A stretch of 64,000 bases of DNA from Lentzea kentuckyensis (GCF_002150765.1 NZ_MUYM01000067.1:1-64000), one strand, 5' to 3'. Positions 51,561-60,505 are shown, numbered from the stretch's first letter. Notes: generated by a model from the sequence alone, not told the origin. A program made the numbers and translations.

Positions 51561-52145
51561 ATGACTCGACGGTTGCTCGCGTGCGGACTGCTGGTGCTTG
51601 CTGGCGTGACGGCCTGCGGCGACAGAACCTCGGACAACGGCACGCAGACGCTGCCGACCTCCCCGTCGACCCCGTCGTCGACCCCCACCTCCGCGCCCGC
51701 GGGCAACTCCGGCGCGGCCACGCCCGCCACCAAGCGGTGCGACTCGTCGGTGTTGAAGGGTCAGGTCGACCCGACCGACGCCGGTGCGGGCAACAGGTAC
51801 GGCAAGTTCGTCGTGACGAACTCCAGCACGGCGCCGTGCACGTTGAACGGCTACAGCGGTTTCCAGTTGGAGAACGCCTCCGGTGCGGTGCCGACCAAGC
51901 TGGAGCGCAAGGCCGACCCCGCTCCCGCCGCGCTGACGCTCGCGCCGGGCGGGAAGGCCTCGGCGAACCTGCACTGGGGTGTCGTGCCGGCGGGCAGCGA
52001 ACCCGTCGAGGGGCCGTGCCAGCCCGAGCCGTCGAAGGCCGCGGCCATTCCGCCGGACGAGACGGTGCCGCTGACCGTGCCGTGGACGCTCGGACCTGTG
52101 TGTTCCGGTGGCCGGATCGAGATCAGCGCGTTTTACGCTTCCTAG
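51561..52145 (+). CDS. DUF4232-type secreted lipoprotein
   Basis: A 194-aa protein. ATG 51561 follows TAGGAGG; the signal peptide RRLLACGLLVLAGVTAC ends in a lipobox (VTAC). A Ser/Thr/Pro-rich linker leads to a beta-sandwich domain with paired cysteines (RCDSS, APCTLNGYSGFQL, GPCQPEP, GPVCSGG), typical of DUF4232 lipoproteins of mycobacteria and streptomycetes. It should sit on the outer face of the membrane. The function is unknown. The next gene begins directly after its stop. Confidence 0.88.
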   Translation: MTRRLLACGLLVLAGVTACGDRTSDNGTQTLPTSPSTPSSTPTSAPAGNSGAATPATKRCDSSVLKGQVDPTDAGAGNRYGKFVVTNSSTAPCTLNGYSGFQLENASGAVPTKLERKADPAPAALTLAPGGKASANLHWGVVPAGSEPVEGPCQPEPSKAAAIPPDETVPLTVPWTLGPVCSGGRIEISAFYAS

Positions 52146-52622
52146 ATGCCCGCACCTGGATGGCTCGCCGTGTTGCCGCACGGCGAGCGCATCGCCTTTT
52201 TGCTGCGCGCCGCCGCTGTTCCGGTCGTGGTGACCGAGGACGTCGAGGCCGCGGTGAAGGCCGCCGAGCTGCCGGTCGTCCTCATTGGACACTTCACCGG
52301 CGCGCCCGCCGCGGTTCGGTACGCGCAAACGCATTCCGGGCTCGCCGCGCTGGTGCTGGTGTCGCCCGTGCTCGGCATGTGGGACGGCGCGTCCGACGAG
52401 CTGGCCGATCTGATGGACGAGGTCAACTTCGGGCCGGCGCTGGGCGACCTGCCGACGTTGTGGCTGCACGGGTCGCACGACGAGATCGTGCCGATTTCGG
52501 ACACTCGGGCGGGAACCGACCGGATTCGCGGGTCCGCGTTCGAGGAGCACGTCGTCGACGGACTGCTGACCGACGCCGAGGCCGTCACTCGGGTGCTGGA
52601 GTTCGCCCGCCGGGTCGTCTGA
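52146..52622 (+). CDS. shortened alpha/beta-hydrolase-like protein lacking the nucleophile
   Basis: A 158-aa protein resembling the core of an alpha/beta-hydrolase: PVVLIGHFTGAPAAVRYA is the nucleophile elbow, ALVLVSPVLG the following strand, and WLHGSHDEIVPI carries the acid Asp. The elbow reads GHFTG (Phe50) where active enzymes have GHSxG, and the cap region is short. The usual C-terminal His is not evident. It is therefore probably a non-catalytic remnant or a binding protein. ATG 52146 follows immediately after the lipoprotein stop, and the protein is about half the usual family length. Confidence 0.7.
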   Translation: MPAPGWLAVLPHGERIAFLLRAAAVPVVVTEDVEAAVKAAELPVVLIGHFTGAPAAVRYAQTHSGLAALVLVSPVLGMWDGASDELADLMDEVNFGPALGDLPTLWLHGSHDEIVPISDTRAGTDRIRGSAFEEHVVDGLLTDAEAVTRVLEFARRVV

Positions 52623-52628
52623 CACCAT
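52623..52628 (+). promoter_or_regulatory. -10-like CACCAT, candidate leaderless promoter
   Basis: CACCAT ends 7 nt before GTG 52636, inside the 3' end region of the preceding gene. Confidence 0.35.
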
Positions 52629-52635
52629 TTCGGAC

Positions 52636-53061
52636 GTGGATGACCTCGTGCTGCTGATCACCGTCGTGGTCGAGGCTGCCGACGAGCAACAGGCGCTCGC
52701 CGCGTGCGACGCGCTCATCAGCGCTACCGGCGCTCGGGTCGTGGACGCCCGTGACTGCTCCGACGAGGAACCGGGCTGCTGGGCCGTCGTCATCACCCTG
52801 CCGAGCCCGGAAAAGGCCACCCACAACGTCTCGGCGGCGCTGGCGCGGGCGGTTCGCTCCTTCGTGCGCGGGCTGGGTGACGGCTTCCCGACGCCCAGGG
52901 TGGCCTGCGCGCCCCCGACCGCGTGGACCGTGCTGGACGAGCCCGAACTGATCAGCGGACTGGTGCCGGGTGCCGAGCGCGTTCTGGTGGAGGCGTGGGC
53001 CGGAGATGACCCGTTCGGTGCAGGCACTTTGCGTGACAACTCACCCAACAAGCCGTCTTGA
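52636..53061 (+). CDS. uncharacterised small acidic protein
   Basis: A 141-aa protein with no recognised family. It alternates strands and helices: DLVLLITVVVEAADEQQALAACDAL, then ARVVDARDCSDEEPGCWAVVITLP and a helix KATHNVSAALARAVRSFVRGLG, suggesting a ferredoxin-like or ACT-like fold. Pairs of cysteines occur only at CSDEEPGC. The GTG start has no Shine-Dalgarno sequence; CACCAT lies 7 nt upstream. It is 13 bp behind the hydrolase-like gene. Confidence 0.65.
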   Translation: MDDLVLLITVVVEAADEQQALAACDALISATGARVVDARDCSDEEPGCWAVVITLPSPEKATHNVSAALARAVRSFVRGLGDGFPTPRVACAPPTAWTVLDEPELISGLVPGAERVLVEAWAGDDPFGAGTLRDNSPNKPS

Positions 53062-53301
53062 TTCACCCGGCTGGTCGGCAGATCAACACAACGGGCTGTA
53101 GGCGGCATTGTGAGAGTTGCTACACGCGTGCACAAGGGGCCAGCGGCGCGCTCAACTGATCATTAAATCAAGGCCCGTTCGAGTGGATTCAGGCATCCAC
53201 CCGGTTAGCCGATCTTCGCTCTCAACTGTGAAAATCACGCCACAATCTCTACTGAGGGTGGTTGTACGACCGCCCTGTTCCGGGAGGGTTCGGGAGCCGA
53301 C

Positions 53302-53562
53302 ATGGCCAGCATCGAAGAGGTCCGTGCCGCAATTGCCCAGGCGATCGACAAGGCGAGCCAAAGCCAGTCGGCCCTCCAACAGGCGGCTGAGCTCGCCGAG
53401 GACGCGCAGCAACTGCTGACATCGGTCACGCAGGGCTCTGTGCAGGCGGACGTCGAAACGACGAACGCCCAGTTCGCCCAGGTCGTCTCCGGCGTGAGTG
53501 AGCTGCAGAACTACCTCGGGGCGGGCATTTCCGGCGCCGAGGGCATCAACAGCAGGCTTTGA
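53302..53562 (+). CDS. small helical protein A of the FtsK-type operon
   Basis: An 86-aa, mostly helical protein (ASIEEVRAAIAQAIDKASQS, ALQQAAELAEDAQQLLTSV) with a Gly-rich end (LGAGISGAEGINSRL). Its size, helical nature and position before an FtsK-type ATPase recall Esx/WXG100 proteins, but no WXG motif is present. Its N-terminus is clearly related to that of the next protein (ASIxEVRAAxxQA), so the two are paralogues. GGGAG stands 5 nt before the ATG. The stop overlaps the next start (TGATG). The function is unknown. Confidence 0.75.
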   Translation: MASIEEVRAAIAQAIDKASQSQSALQQAAELAEDAQQLLTSVTQGSVQADVETTNAQFAQVVSGVSELQNYLGAGISGAEGINSRL

Positions 53563-53813
53563 TGGCATCCATCGCCGAGGTTCGTGCCGCGCTCGAGCAG
53601 GCGAGCGAGATCCTGCGTGAGTCGTACCGGAGTGTGCGGTCCGCGCAGGACGGGCTCGACGAGGCGGTGGCGATCCTCGCCGAGTCGAGCGAGAACCACC
53701 ACGAGTCGCTGCTTCCACCGGAGTTCGTGCGTGCGAAGGAAAGATTCCCTGATCAGCTGGAACTGATGGTGGGAACCCTAGAGCGCATCCAACGACTCAC
53801 CGTGGAGCTGTGA
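53562..53813 (+). CDS. small helical protein B of the FtsK-type operon
   Basis: An 83-aa helical protein sharing its N-terminal 15 residues with the gene before (ASIAEVRAALEQASE). It continues as a heptad-like helix (YRSVRSAQDGLDEAVAILAESS) and a second helix (FPDQLELMVGTLERIQRLTVE). A and B could form a heterodimer, as small tandem paralogues ahead of FtsK-like ATPases often do; this is inference. It is coupled on both sides by TGATG overlaps. Confidence 0.75.
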   Translation: MASIAEVRAALEQASEILRESYRSVRSAQDGLDEAVAILAESSENHHESLLPPEFVRAKERFPDQLELMVGTLERIQRLTVEL

Positions 53814-56632
53814 TGAGCAGGCGCGACGATCGGCGGCGAAGGGTCGAGGAGGCCTTCGCGGAGTTCCAGCGCGCTGTGTCAGCCGCGCTGGGCTCCGTGG
53901 CGCGCGAACACCGGGCGCTCGCGGTCGAGCACGCGAAGGACATGTTCGAGTTCACCGTGCGCGGCATGGGCATCGACCGTGCTCTGCAGGACGTCGCGCT
54001 GGCCCAGGTGACCCCGTTCCTGACCGTGGACGAGAAGCGGCCGCACAACCCGCGTCAGGCGCCGCTCTCGATGGCCGAGTTCACCGAGCGGCTCGCCCAG
54101 ATCAAGCACGACTGGCAGCAGTCGTACCACGAGTGGACCACGTCGGGTCCGGACCAGCTGACCGCGCTGGTGAACACGGTCGCGGCCGGCCCCGCGTCGT
54201 GGCCGCACGAGTCGTGGCTCGGCACGCCGGGCACGCACGACGGCAGCGAGGGCGTGCCGGAGCTGTGGCGGATCGGCACGGGCGTGGTGACGTCCGCGCC
54301 GGAGACCACGCCGTTCCCCGTCGCGGTTCCGTTGCTGGACCAGGCACACCTGCACATCTCGTCCACTTCGGACAGTCGTCAGCTGGCGGACACGCTGGTG
54401 GAGAACCTGTTGCTGCGGGTGCTCTCGCACTTCCAGCCGGGTCTCGTGCACGTGCACGTGTGGGACATCGGGCAGCTGACCGGGTCGTTGCCGGGCCTCT
54501 ATCCGTTGACCCGTGCCGGTTTGCTGACGGTGCACGACCCGGCGCGGCTGCACGAGCTGCTCGATGAGCTGTCCGAGCACATTCGTCAGGTGCACACCAA
54601 GGTTCTGGTCGACGGGCACCTGACCGTGCGTTCGGTCAGCGGTGAGGGCCGTCGCACCGAACCGTGGCGGATCGCGGTGCTGTTCGGCAACCGCAAGGCG
54701 TTGCGGGAAGAACACCAGCAGCAGCTGCAACGCGTGGCGCGCAACGGTTTGGCGTGTGGCGTGCAGCTGTTCATCGTTGATATTCCGATCACGATCAACT
54801 CGCCGGTGGAGACCGTCTCGTTGCGCGGCGACGGCACGGCGTTCTGCACGATGACCGGCAAGCACGTGACGGTGACGCCGGATCCGGCTCTGCCGCGCAC
54901 TCTCGTGCCGCGCGCTTGTGCCGCCATCGCGGAGAAGCGCGAGGAACGGCGTTCGCGCATGGGCACGTTCGGCGATCTGCTGCCCGAACGGCCGTGGACG
55001 GAGAACTCGGCGGCCGGAGTCATCGCGCCCGTTGGGTTCGACGACGGCGAACCGGTCTGCGTGCAGCTCGGCGACACCTCGCCGCACGCGTTGATCGGCG
55101 GGCCTTCTGGTTCCGGCAAGACGAACTTCCTGTACGCGATGCTCGGTTCGTTGTGCGCGCGGTACTCGCCATCCGAGCTGGAGCTGTACCTGCTGGACTT
55201 CAAGGAAGGCGTGTCGTTCGCGCAGTTCGCGCCGGGCCGCAAGGACCCGTCGTGGCTGCCGCACGCACGCCTCGTCGGCGTGAACGTGAACACCGACCGC
55301 GAGTTCGGCGTGGCCCTGCTCCGGTTCCTGTCCGACGAGATGCGCCGGCGCGCGGACGCGGCCAAGCAGCACGAGGTCACCAAGCTGGAGCACCTGCGCG
55401 CGGAGGATCCGTCCGGGCGGTGGCCGCGGATCGTCGCGGTGATCGACGAGTTCCAGTACCTCTTCGGCGAGCGCGACCAGGTCACCGCCGCCGCGACGCA
55501 GCTGCTGGAGGACGTGGCCCGGCGCGGTCGTTCGCAGGGCATCCACCTCGTGCTGTCGTCGCAGGACGTCTCGGGCATCGAGGGGTTCTGGGGCAAGTCG
55601 GCGATCTTCGAGCAGTTCACCGTCCGGATCGCGCTGCCCAAGGCGCGCCGGGTGCTGGCAGAGCCGGCGAACGACGCCGCGGTGGAGCTGCCGCGCTGGC
55701 ACGCGGTGATCAACCACGAGTCGGGTGTGAAGCCCGGCAACGAGATCTGCCGCATCCCGGACTCGACGTCCAAGGGCACCATGGACTTCCTGCAGAACGA
55801 GCTGTGGCGCCGCGAACCCGGCCAGGCGCCCGGCCTGTTCGACGGCAGCAAGATCCCGTTCCTGGACGCCCTGCCGGACTTCCTCGATCTGCGGCCGGGC
55901 GACGCATCACCTACCGTTCTTCTAGGACAGGTCATCGACGTCGCGGGCAGCGCGGCCCGCGTGCGTTTCGCCCGGACCCCGGGCCGCAACATCGCGGTGA
56001 TCGGCTCCGTGGTCCAGGACGCGGCCGCAGTGCTCGGCGGAGCGGCCGCGTCGCTGGGCAGGCAGCACGAGCCGCACGAGGCGGCCTTCACGCTGGCCTG
56101 CCTGGTCGACGAGGTGATGCCGTCGGCGTTGCATCTGGCAAAACGCCTGAGCGCCGACGGTCATGATGCTTCGGTGATCGGCATCGACGGCATCCGCGAG
56201 CTGCTGGACCGCACCGCGGCCCGGTTGCAGTCGCTGAACACGGGCACGTCCGACACCCCGCCGTCGCCGCACTACCTGGTGCTGTACGGCGTGGACGCCG
56301 CACAGACGTTGCTGGAGCAGAAGGACCCGACCACGCGGATGTCCGGTGTGGACAGCCTGCGGACGGTGCTCAAGCACGGCCCGGAGAACCGCACGCACGT
56401 ACTGGGCTGGTGGCGCGGCGTGCAGAGGCTCAAGGCGAGCCTCCCGCCTGGCGTCTACGACGACATCGGCGCCTGGGTGGCGTTCGACGTCCAGGGCAAG
56501 GAACTGCTGTCGCTCGGACCGGAGCAGGTGATGGCGTGGTCACCGAGGCCCCGCCGCGGCCTGTTCTTCGACAGGTTCGAGCACTCGCGACCGCAAGTGA
56601 TCATCCCGTTCGACACTGGAGAAGCGTCATGA
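53813..56632 (+). CDS. soluble FtsK/SpoIIIE-type ATPase
   Basis: A 939-aa P-loop motor protein. Residues 1-400 are a helical N-terminal region plus an alpha/beta domain not recognised in detail. The FtsK/SpoIIIE core follows: Walker A IGGPSGSGKTNFLYAML (Lys436), LYLLDFKEGVSF, and Walker B RIVAVIDEFQYLF (Asp545, Glu546). RGRSQGIHLVLSSQDVSG carries the sensor region. A second, smaller alpha/beta domain (about 700-930) lacks a P-loop. Unlike FtsK or EccC it has no membrane helix and a single active ATPase. It would move DNA or protein; the substrate is unknown. Overlaps tie it to both neighbours. Confidence 0.85.
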   Translation: MSRRDDRRRRVEEAFAEFQRAVSAALGSVAREHRALAVEHAKDMFEFTVRGMGIDRALQDVALAQVTPFLTVDEKRPHNPRQAPLSMAEFTERLAQIKHDWQQSYHEWTTSGPDQLTALVNTVAAGPASWPHESWLGTPGTHDGSEGVPELWRIGTGVVTSAPETTPFPVAVPLLDQAHLHISSTSDSRQLADTLVENLLLRVLSHFQPGLVHVHVWDIGQLTGSLPGLYPLTRAGLLTVHDPARLHELLDELSEHIRQVHTKVLVDGHLTVRSVSGEGRRTEPWRIAVLFGNRKALREEHQQQLQRVARNGLACGVQLFIVDIPITINSPVETVSLRGDGTAFCTMTGKHVTVTPDPALPRTLVPRACAAIAEKREERRSRMGTFGDLLPERPWTENSAAGVIAPVGFDDGEPVCVQLGDTSPHALIGGPSGSGKTNFLYAMLGSLCARYSPSELELYLLDFKEGVSFAQFAPGRKDPSWLPHARLVGVNVNTDREFGVALLRFLSDEMRRRADAAKQHEVTKLEHLRAEDPSGRWPRIVAVIDEFQYLFGERDQVTAAATQLLEDVARRGRSQGIHLVLSSQDVSGIEGFWGKSAIFEQFTVRIALPKARRVLAEPANDAAVELPRWHAVINHESGVKPGNEICRIPDSTSKGTMDFLQNELWRREPGQAPGLFDGSKIPFLDALPDFLDLRPGDASPTVLLGQVIDVAGSAARVRFARTPGRNIAVIGSVVQDAAAVLGGAAASLGRQHEPHEAAFTLACLVDEVMPSALHLAKRLSADGHDASVIGIDGIRELLDRTAARLQSLNTGTSDTPPSPHYLVLYGVDAAQTLLEQKDPTTRMSGVDSLRTVLKHGPENRTHVLGWWRGVQRLKASLPPGVYDDIGAWVAFDVQGKELLSLGPEQVMAWSPRPRRGLFFDRFEHSRPQVIIPFDTGEAS

Positions 56633-57084
56633 ACCCGATGATGACGACGATGTTCGAGCCGGTGCCCGCGCAGCGCCAGAGCGAGGAGGTGATCGAGGTG
56701 CCCGCCCCTGCTGAGACCCTGTCAGCGGTCGAGCGCTACAAGGAGATCATCGCCATCGCCACGGACGCCGCGGCCCGCCAGCGCAAGCTGGACGAGGTGC
56801 GCTGCACCGAGCTCGCCGAGCGGATCGCGTCGGCCCAGCACCGGATCGCGGAGGTGCGCGATCGCGAGCGGGTCGTGCGGATGGGCGCCGCGCTGCACTG
56901 GGAGCAGGCCGTCGAGCAGCTGTGGAACGAGCGCTGGCTGCAGATGGTCACGTTCCCGGCACCGGACGAGTCCGTGCCGCCGCGTCCGCAGGGTGAGTAC
57001 AACCACGCGATGGACCTGGCGTACCAGGCGCTGGAGGACTCGCTGGCCAAGCGAACCCTGTTGCGCCGCAAGCAGAAGGACTGA
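56629..57084 (+). CDS. coiled-coil protein of the FtsK-type operon
   Basis: A 151-aa protein. After a flexible start (MNPMMTTMFEPVPAQRQSEE) it is a long charged helix (VERYKEIIAIATDAAARQRKLDEVRC...RIASAQHRIAEVRDRERVVRM), then WEQAVEQLWNERW and a short helical tail ending KRTLLRRKQKD. No family is recognised. ATG 56629 overlaps the ATPase stop (ATGA). It may be a structural partner or adaptor of the ATPase. Confidence 0.75.
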   Translation: MNPMMTTMFEPVPAQRQSEEVIEVPAPAETLSAVERYKEIIAIATDAAARQRKLDEVRCTELAERIASAQHRIAEVRDRERVVRMGAALHWEQAVEQLWNERWLQMVTFPAPDESVPPRPQGEYNHAMDLAYQALEDSLAKRTLLRRKQKD

Positions 57085-57798
57085 GTGCGCCGGTTACGCA
57101 CCACGGCCGAGTTGCTGGACGCCTGCTCCGACCCTCTGGTCAGGTGGGCGTCCCAGGCGTTGTCGGCCGATGGTGCAGCCTGGGAGCACCGGGGCGCCGT
57201 CGCCGTGCACGCCCCGTTGCTGACCCGCCGCCGTCGCCTGGTGCTCTCTGGACCGGCGGAGGGCGTGGCCTCGCTGTTAGCCGCGCACGGCCGTGGCGTG
57301 TCACTGCGACCGTTGATGTCGCGGTCGCTCGCACATGAGGTCGCAGGGCTGATGCCCACGCCGTGGGTGGAAGACAAGCCGTTCGGGTGGATGGACCGCT
57401 CCGGTTCGTTGCCGCTGCCCGACGACGTGTCGTGGTTGTCCAGGGTGGATGACGTCACGCCGTTGCTCGAAGCGGCGAATCCGGCGTCATGGGCGTGGCC
57501 GGGTGAAACAGGCGTGCTCCGCTGGGCGGGCGTGCACGTGGGCGACAAACTGGTGGCCACCGCCGCCGAAGCCTGGTCGTCTGCGGACGTCGGCTTCATG
57601 ATGGGCGTGGCGGTGCATCCGTCGTGTGTCGGCCAGGGCCTGGGCCTGCGCGTCTGCCAGTTCGTCGCGTCCTCTCTCTTGTCGCTCTACGGCACGTGCG
57701 CGCTGTTCGTGGAGAACTACAACGCCCCGGCCATCGCCCTGTACCGCAAGCTCGGCTTTGCCTACCGAGACATCACGACCCTTCTTCCTGCGGGCTAG
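57085..57798 (+). CDS. GNAT-domain protein of the FtsK-type operon
   Basis: A 237-aa protein. The N-terminal half (about 1-130) is unrecognised; the C-terminal half is a GNAT fold with VGFMMGVAVHPSCVGQGLGLRVCQFVASSLL (acetyl-CoA loop) and FVENYNAPAIALYRKLGFAYRD. The GTG follows the coiled-coil gene stop directly, so it belongs to the same operon. An acetyltransferase could modify one of the operon's proteins, but the substrate is not known. Confidence 0.85.
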   Translation: MRRLRTTAELLDACSDPLVRWASQALSADGAAWEHRGAVAVHAPLLTRRRRLVLSGPAEGVASLLAAHGRGVSLRPLMSRSLAHEVAGLMPTPWVEDKPFGWMDRSGSLPLPDDVSWLSRVDDVTPLLEAANPASWAWPGETGVLRWAGVHVGDKLVATAAEAWSSADVGFMMGVAVHPSCVGQGLGLRVCQFVASSLLSLYGTCALFVENYNAPAIALYRKLGFAYRDITTLLPAG

Positions 57799-57880
57799 CT
57801 CACATTCCGGAACAGTCGTCTCGTACGCACTGTTGAACCGGATAACTGATCCGCAAAACTTGGATGGAGATGGTTCGACC

Positions 57881-58894
57881 ATGACCAGCACCGCACTCGA
57901 GGTCCGGCTCGCGTCCCGCCCCACCGGCTGGCCGACCGACGACAACTTCGAGATCGCCGAGGTCGAGGTCCCGACGCCGGGCGAAGGCCAGATCCTGGTG
58001 CGCAACGTGGTCATGAGCGTCGACCCGTACATGCGCGGCCGGATGAACGACGTCAAGTCGTACGTGCCGCCGTTCCAGGTCGGTGCCCCGCTCGAGGGCG
58101 GCGCGGTGGGCGAGGTCGTGGCCGTGGGCGCGAACGTCACCACCCTCGCGGTCGGCGACAACGTCCTGCACGGCCTGGGCTGGCGCGAGTACGCCGTGCT
58201 CCCCGCCGCGCACTCGGTGAAGGTCGACCCGAACGTCGCTCCCCTCTCCGCCTACCTGGGCGTCCTGGGCATGCCCGGCATGACCGCCTACGCCGGCCTC
58301 CTCGTCACCGCCGAGTTCAAGGAGGGTGACGTCGTCTTCGTCTCCGGCGCGGCAGGCGCCGTCGGCCAGCTGGTGGGCCAGATCGCCCGGCTGAAGGGCG
58401 CTTCCCGCGTCATCGGCTCCGCCGGTTCCGCCGAGAAGGTCAAGTACCTGGTCGAGGAGCTCGGCTTCGACGCCGCGTTCAACTACAAGGAGGGCCCGGT
58501 GGCCGAGCAGCTCGCCGCCGCCGCGCCCAACGGCATCGACGTCTACTTCGACAACGTCGGTGGCGAGCACCTCGAGGCCGCCATCGAGAACCTGAACCAG
58601 AACGGCCGCATCACGATGTGCGGCGCCATCTCGCAGTACAACGAGTCCGAGAAGCCCGCGGGCCCGAGCAACATGATCCAGATCCTGGCCAAGCGCCTGA
58701 CCCTGCGCGGCATGCTGGTGGGCGACCACAAGGCCCTGCAGCCGCAGTTCGTGGCCGAGGTCGGCGCCTGGATCGCCTCCGGTGAGCTCAAGTACAGCGA
58801 GACCGTCGTCGAGGGCGGCGTCCGCCAGGCCCCGGCCGCGTTCCTGGGCATGCTGCGCGGCGACAACACCGGCAAGATGCTCGTCAAGTTCTGA
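57881..58894 (+). CDS. NADP-dependent oxidoreductase (MDR family, leukotriene B4 dehydrogenase-like)
   Basis: A 337-aa medium-chain reductase without zinc ligands. The features VEVPTPGEGQILVRNVVMSVDPYMRGRM, GMPGMTAYAGLL, the NADP motif VFVSGAAGAVGQLVGQIARL and DVYFDNVGGEHL are those of the prostaglandin reductase/curA group, which reduces alkenals and other enones. A strong inverted-repeat terminator follows. ATG 57881 stands behind GGAGATGG. Confidence 0.93.
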   Translation: MTSTALEVRLASRPTGWPTDDNFEIAEVEVPTPGEGQILVRNVVMSVDPYMRGRMNDVKSYVPPFQVGAPLEGGAVGEVVAVGANVTTLAVGDNVLHGLGWREYAVLPAAHSVKVDPNVAPLSAYLGVLGMPGMTAYAGLLVTAEFKEGDVVFVSGAAGAVGQLVGQIARLKGASRVIGSAGSAEKVKYLVEELGFDAAFNYKEGPVAEQLAAAAPNGIDVYFDNVGGEHLEAAIENLNQNGRITMCGAISQYNESEKPAGPSNMIQILAKRLTLRGMLVGDHKALQPQFVAEVGAWIASGELKYSETVVEGGVRQAPAAFLGMLRGDNTGKMLVKF

Positions 58895-58903
58895 TTTCCG
58901 AGT

Positions 58904-58954
58904 GCACGCGGGGGCCCCGCGTTTCCCAGAAGGAAACGCGGGGTCCCCGCGTGC
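58904..58954. terminator. long bidirectional hairpin terminator
   Basis: The 23-nt arms 58904-58926 and 58932-58954 pair with one mismatch around a 5-nt loop. It lies between two convergent genes and ends in CTTT on the plus side. Confidence 0.8.
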
Positions 58955-58957
58955 CTT

Positions 58958-60502
58958 TCAGAGCAGTTTGCCGGGGTTGAGGATGCCGGTCGGGTCCAGG
59001 CGGTCCTTCACGGCACGCAGCACGTCGACGCCGATCGGCCCGATCTCCTTCTCCAGCCAGGGTTGGTGGTCACGGCCGACGGCGTGGTGGTGGGTGATCG
59101 TGCCGAGCCGGGAGATGGCGTCCGAGGCGGCGACCTTGGCCCGTTCCCACTGGCCCACCGGATCTTCGAGGTCCCGCGGCACCAGCACCGTGAAGTACAG
59201 CGAAGCGCCGGTTTCGTACGCGTGCGAGATGTGGCACATCACCACGGGATTCCCCAGCTCCGCGGTCAACGCGTCCTTCACCGCCTCGCGCAGTTCCGAG
59301 ACCCGAGACCAGTGTGTGGCGGTCTCCAGCGTCTCGACGCACACCCCCGCGTCCAGCAACGCATCCCGCTGCCGAGGCCCGTTGAACCGCCCGTGCAGCC
59401 AGGAGGCCCCCATGGCCCGGCCCAGCCGCACGACCTTCTTGCCGCTCAACGCGCTCATGGTCGCGGACCGCGATCGGCACTCCCAGCCGAGGATCACCAG
59501 GCAGGGCTGCTTGACCCCGCGGAACCGCAGGTACTTCTTCAACGTGGAAGCCTTGGCGCCGGCCAGTTCCAGCGCGACCTCGGTTTCGTCCTCATCGGAC
59601 AGACGAGTGATGTCGGCCAGCACCCCGTCCTGAGCCAACGACCGCACGAGGTCGGACCCGGCCTCCCAGCCGTCGACGACGAAGCCCTCGTACCGAGGCC
59701 CGTAAGGCTTGGGCCGCACGCGCACGGACACCTCGGTGATCACCCCGAAGAGTCCCTCACTGCCGAGCACCAACTGCTTCAGGTCTGGTCCAGCCGCGGA
59801 AGCGGGCGCAGTCCCCACCACCCACTCGCCAACCGGGGTGGCGACCCGCACCGACTCGACCATGTCCTCGAAACGGCCGTAGCCGGAGGAAGCCTGACCG
59901 GCCGAGCGGGTGGCCGCGAACCCACCGATCGTGGCCCGCTCGAACGACTGCGGCACATGACCGAGCGTGAACCCGTGCTCCCCCAACAACCTCTCGGCCT
60001 CGGGCCCGGTCACTCCCGCCTGCAGCACGGCCACCCGAGACACCGGGTCGACGGAAACCAGCGACCCGAGCCCGGCCAGATCCAACGCCACCACAGCGGA
60101 CTTCGTGCCACGCAGGGCCTCGACCCCGCCCACCACGGACGTGCCTCCACCGAACGGCACCACGGCGATGTCGTACTCGACGCAAACCTGCAGCACCTCG
60201 ACCACCTCGGCAGGCGAGGCGGGTTGAACCACGGCATCCGGCACGGCCGGAGTTCCATGGCCGCGGTGGCGCAACAGGTCCAGGTAGGACAGGCCGCCGG
60301 AGCGGGCCAGCCGGTCGGAGTCGTCCACGCTGATCGTGCTCACGGCCTCCAGCGCCGTGAAGGCATCAGCCGACAACGCCGAGTCGGGCGCCGGCATCGG
60401 CTCCTCGACGAACGGCTTCCCCAGCCCGACGCGCTGACTGAGCCAAGCCAGCGCGTGCGGCGGCAGCGGCACGGTTTCGGTGGTCCATCTCGCCCTGGTC
60501 AC
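58958..60502 (-). CDS. FAD-binding oxidase, alkyl-DHAP synthase-like
   Basis: A 514-aa FAD_binding_4 (VAO-type) flavoprotein: VVPFGGGTSVVGGVEAL, GFTLGHVPQSFERATIGGFAATRSAGQASSGYGRFED, and the C-terminal ITHHHAVGRDHQPW. The HHH cluster and the DHQPWLEKE tail match alkylglycerone-phosphate synthases, which replace the acyl of acyl-DHAP by an alkyl group in ether-lipid synthesis; in actinobacteria the true substrate is often unknown. GTG 60502 was preferred to ATG 60520, which would overlap the divergent TetR start. Its partner across the promoter, TetR-GlpD, also handles DHAP/glycerol-phosphate chemistry. Confidence 0.88.
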   Translation of the reverse strand: MTRARWTTETVPLPPHALAWLSQRVGLGKPFVEEPMPAPDSALSADAFTALEAVSTISVDDSDRLARSGGLSYLDLLRHRGHGTPAVPDAVVQPASPAEVVEVLQVCVEYDIAVVPFGGGTSVVGGVEALRGTKSAVVALDLAGLGSLVSVDPVSRVAVLQAGVTGPEAERLLGEHGFTLGHVPQSFERATIGGFAATRSAGQASSGYGRFEDMVESVRVATPVGEWVVGTAPASAAGPDLKQLVLGSEGLFGVITEVSVRVRPKPYGPRYEGFVVDGWEAGSDLVRSLAQDGVLADITRLSDEDETEVALELAGAKASTLKKYLRFRGVKQPCLVILGWECRSRSATMSALSGKKVVRLGRAMGASWLHGRFNGPRQRDALLDAGVCVETLETATHWSRVSELREAVKDALTAELGNPVVMCHISHAYETGASLYFTVLVPRDLEDPVGQWERAKVAASDAISRLGTITHHHAVGRDHQPWLEKEIGPIGVDVLRAVKDRLDPTGILNPGKLL

Positions 60503-60505
60503 TGC

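Noticed and set aside
53302..56632. Canonical type VII (ESX) secretion locus
   Set aside because: No WXG motif, no EccB, EccD, EccE or mycosin, and the ATPase lacks membrane helices and extra ATPase modules.
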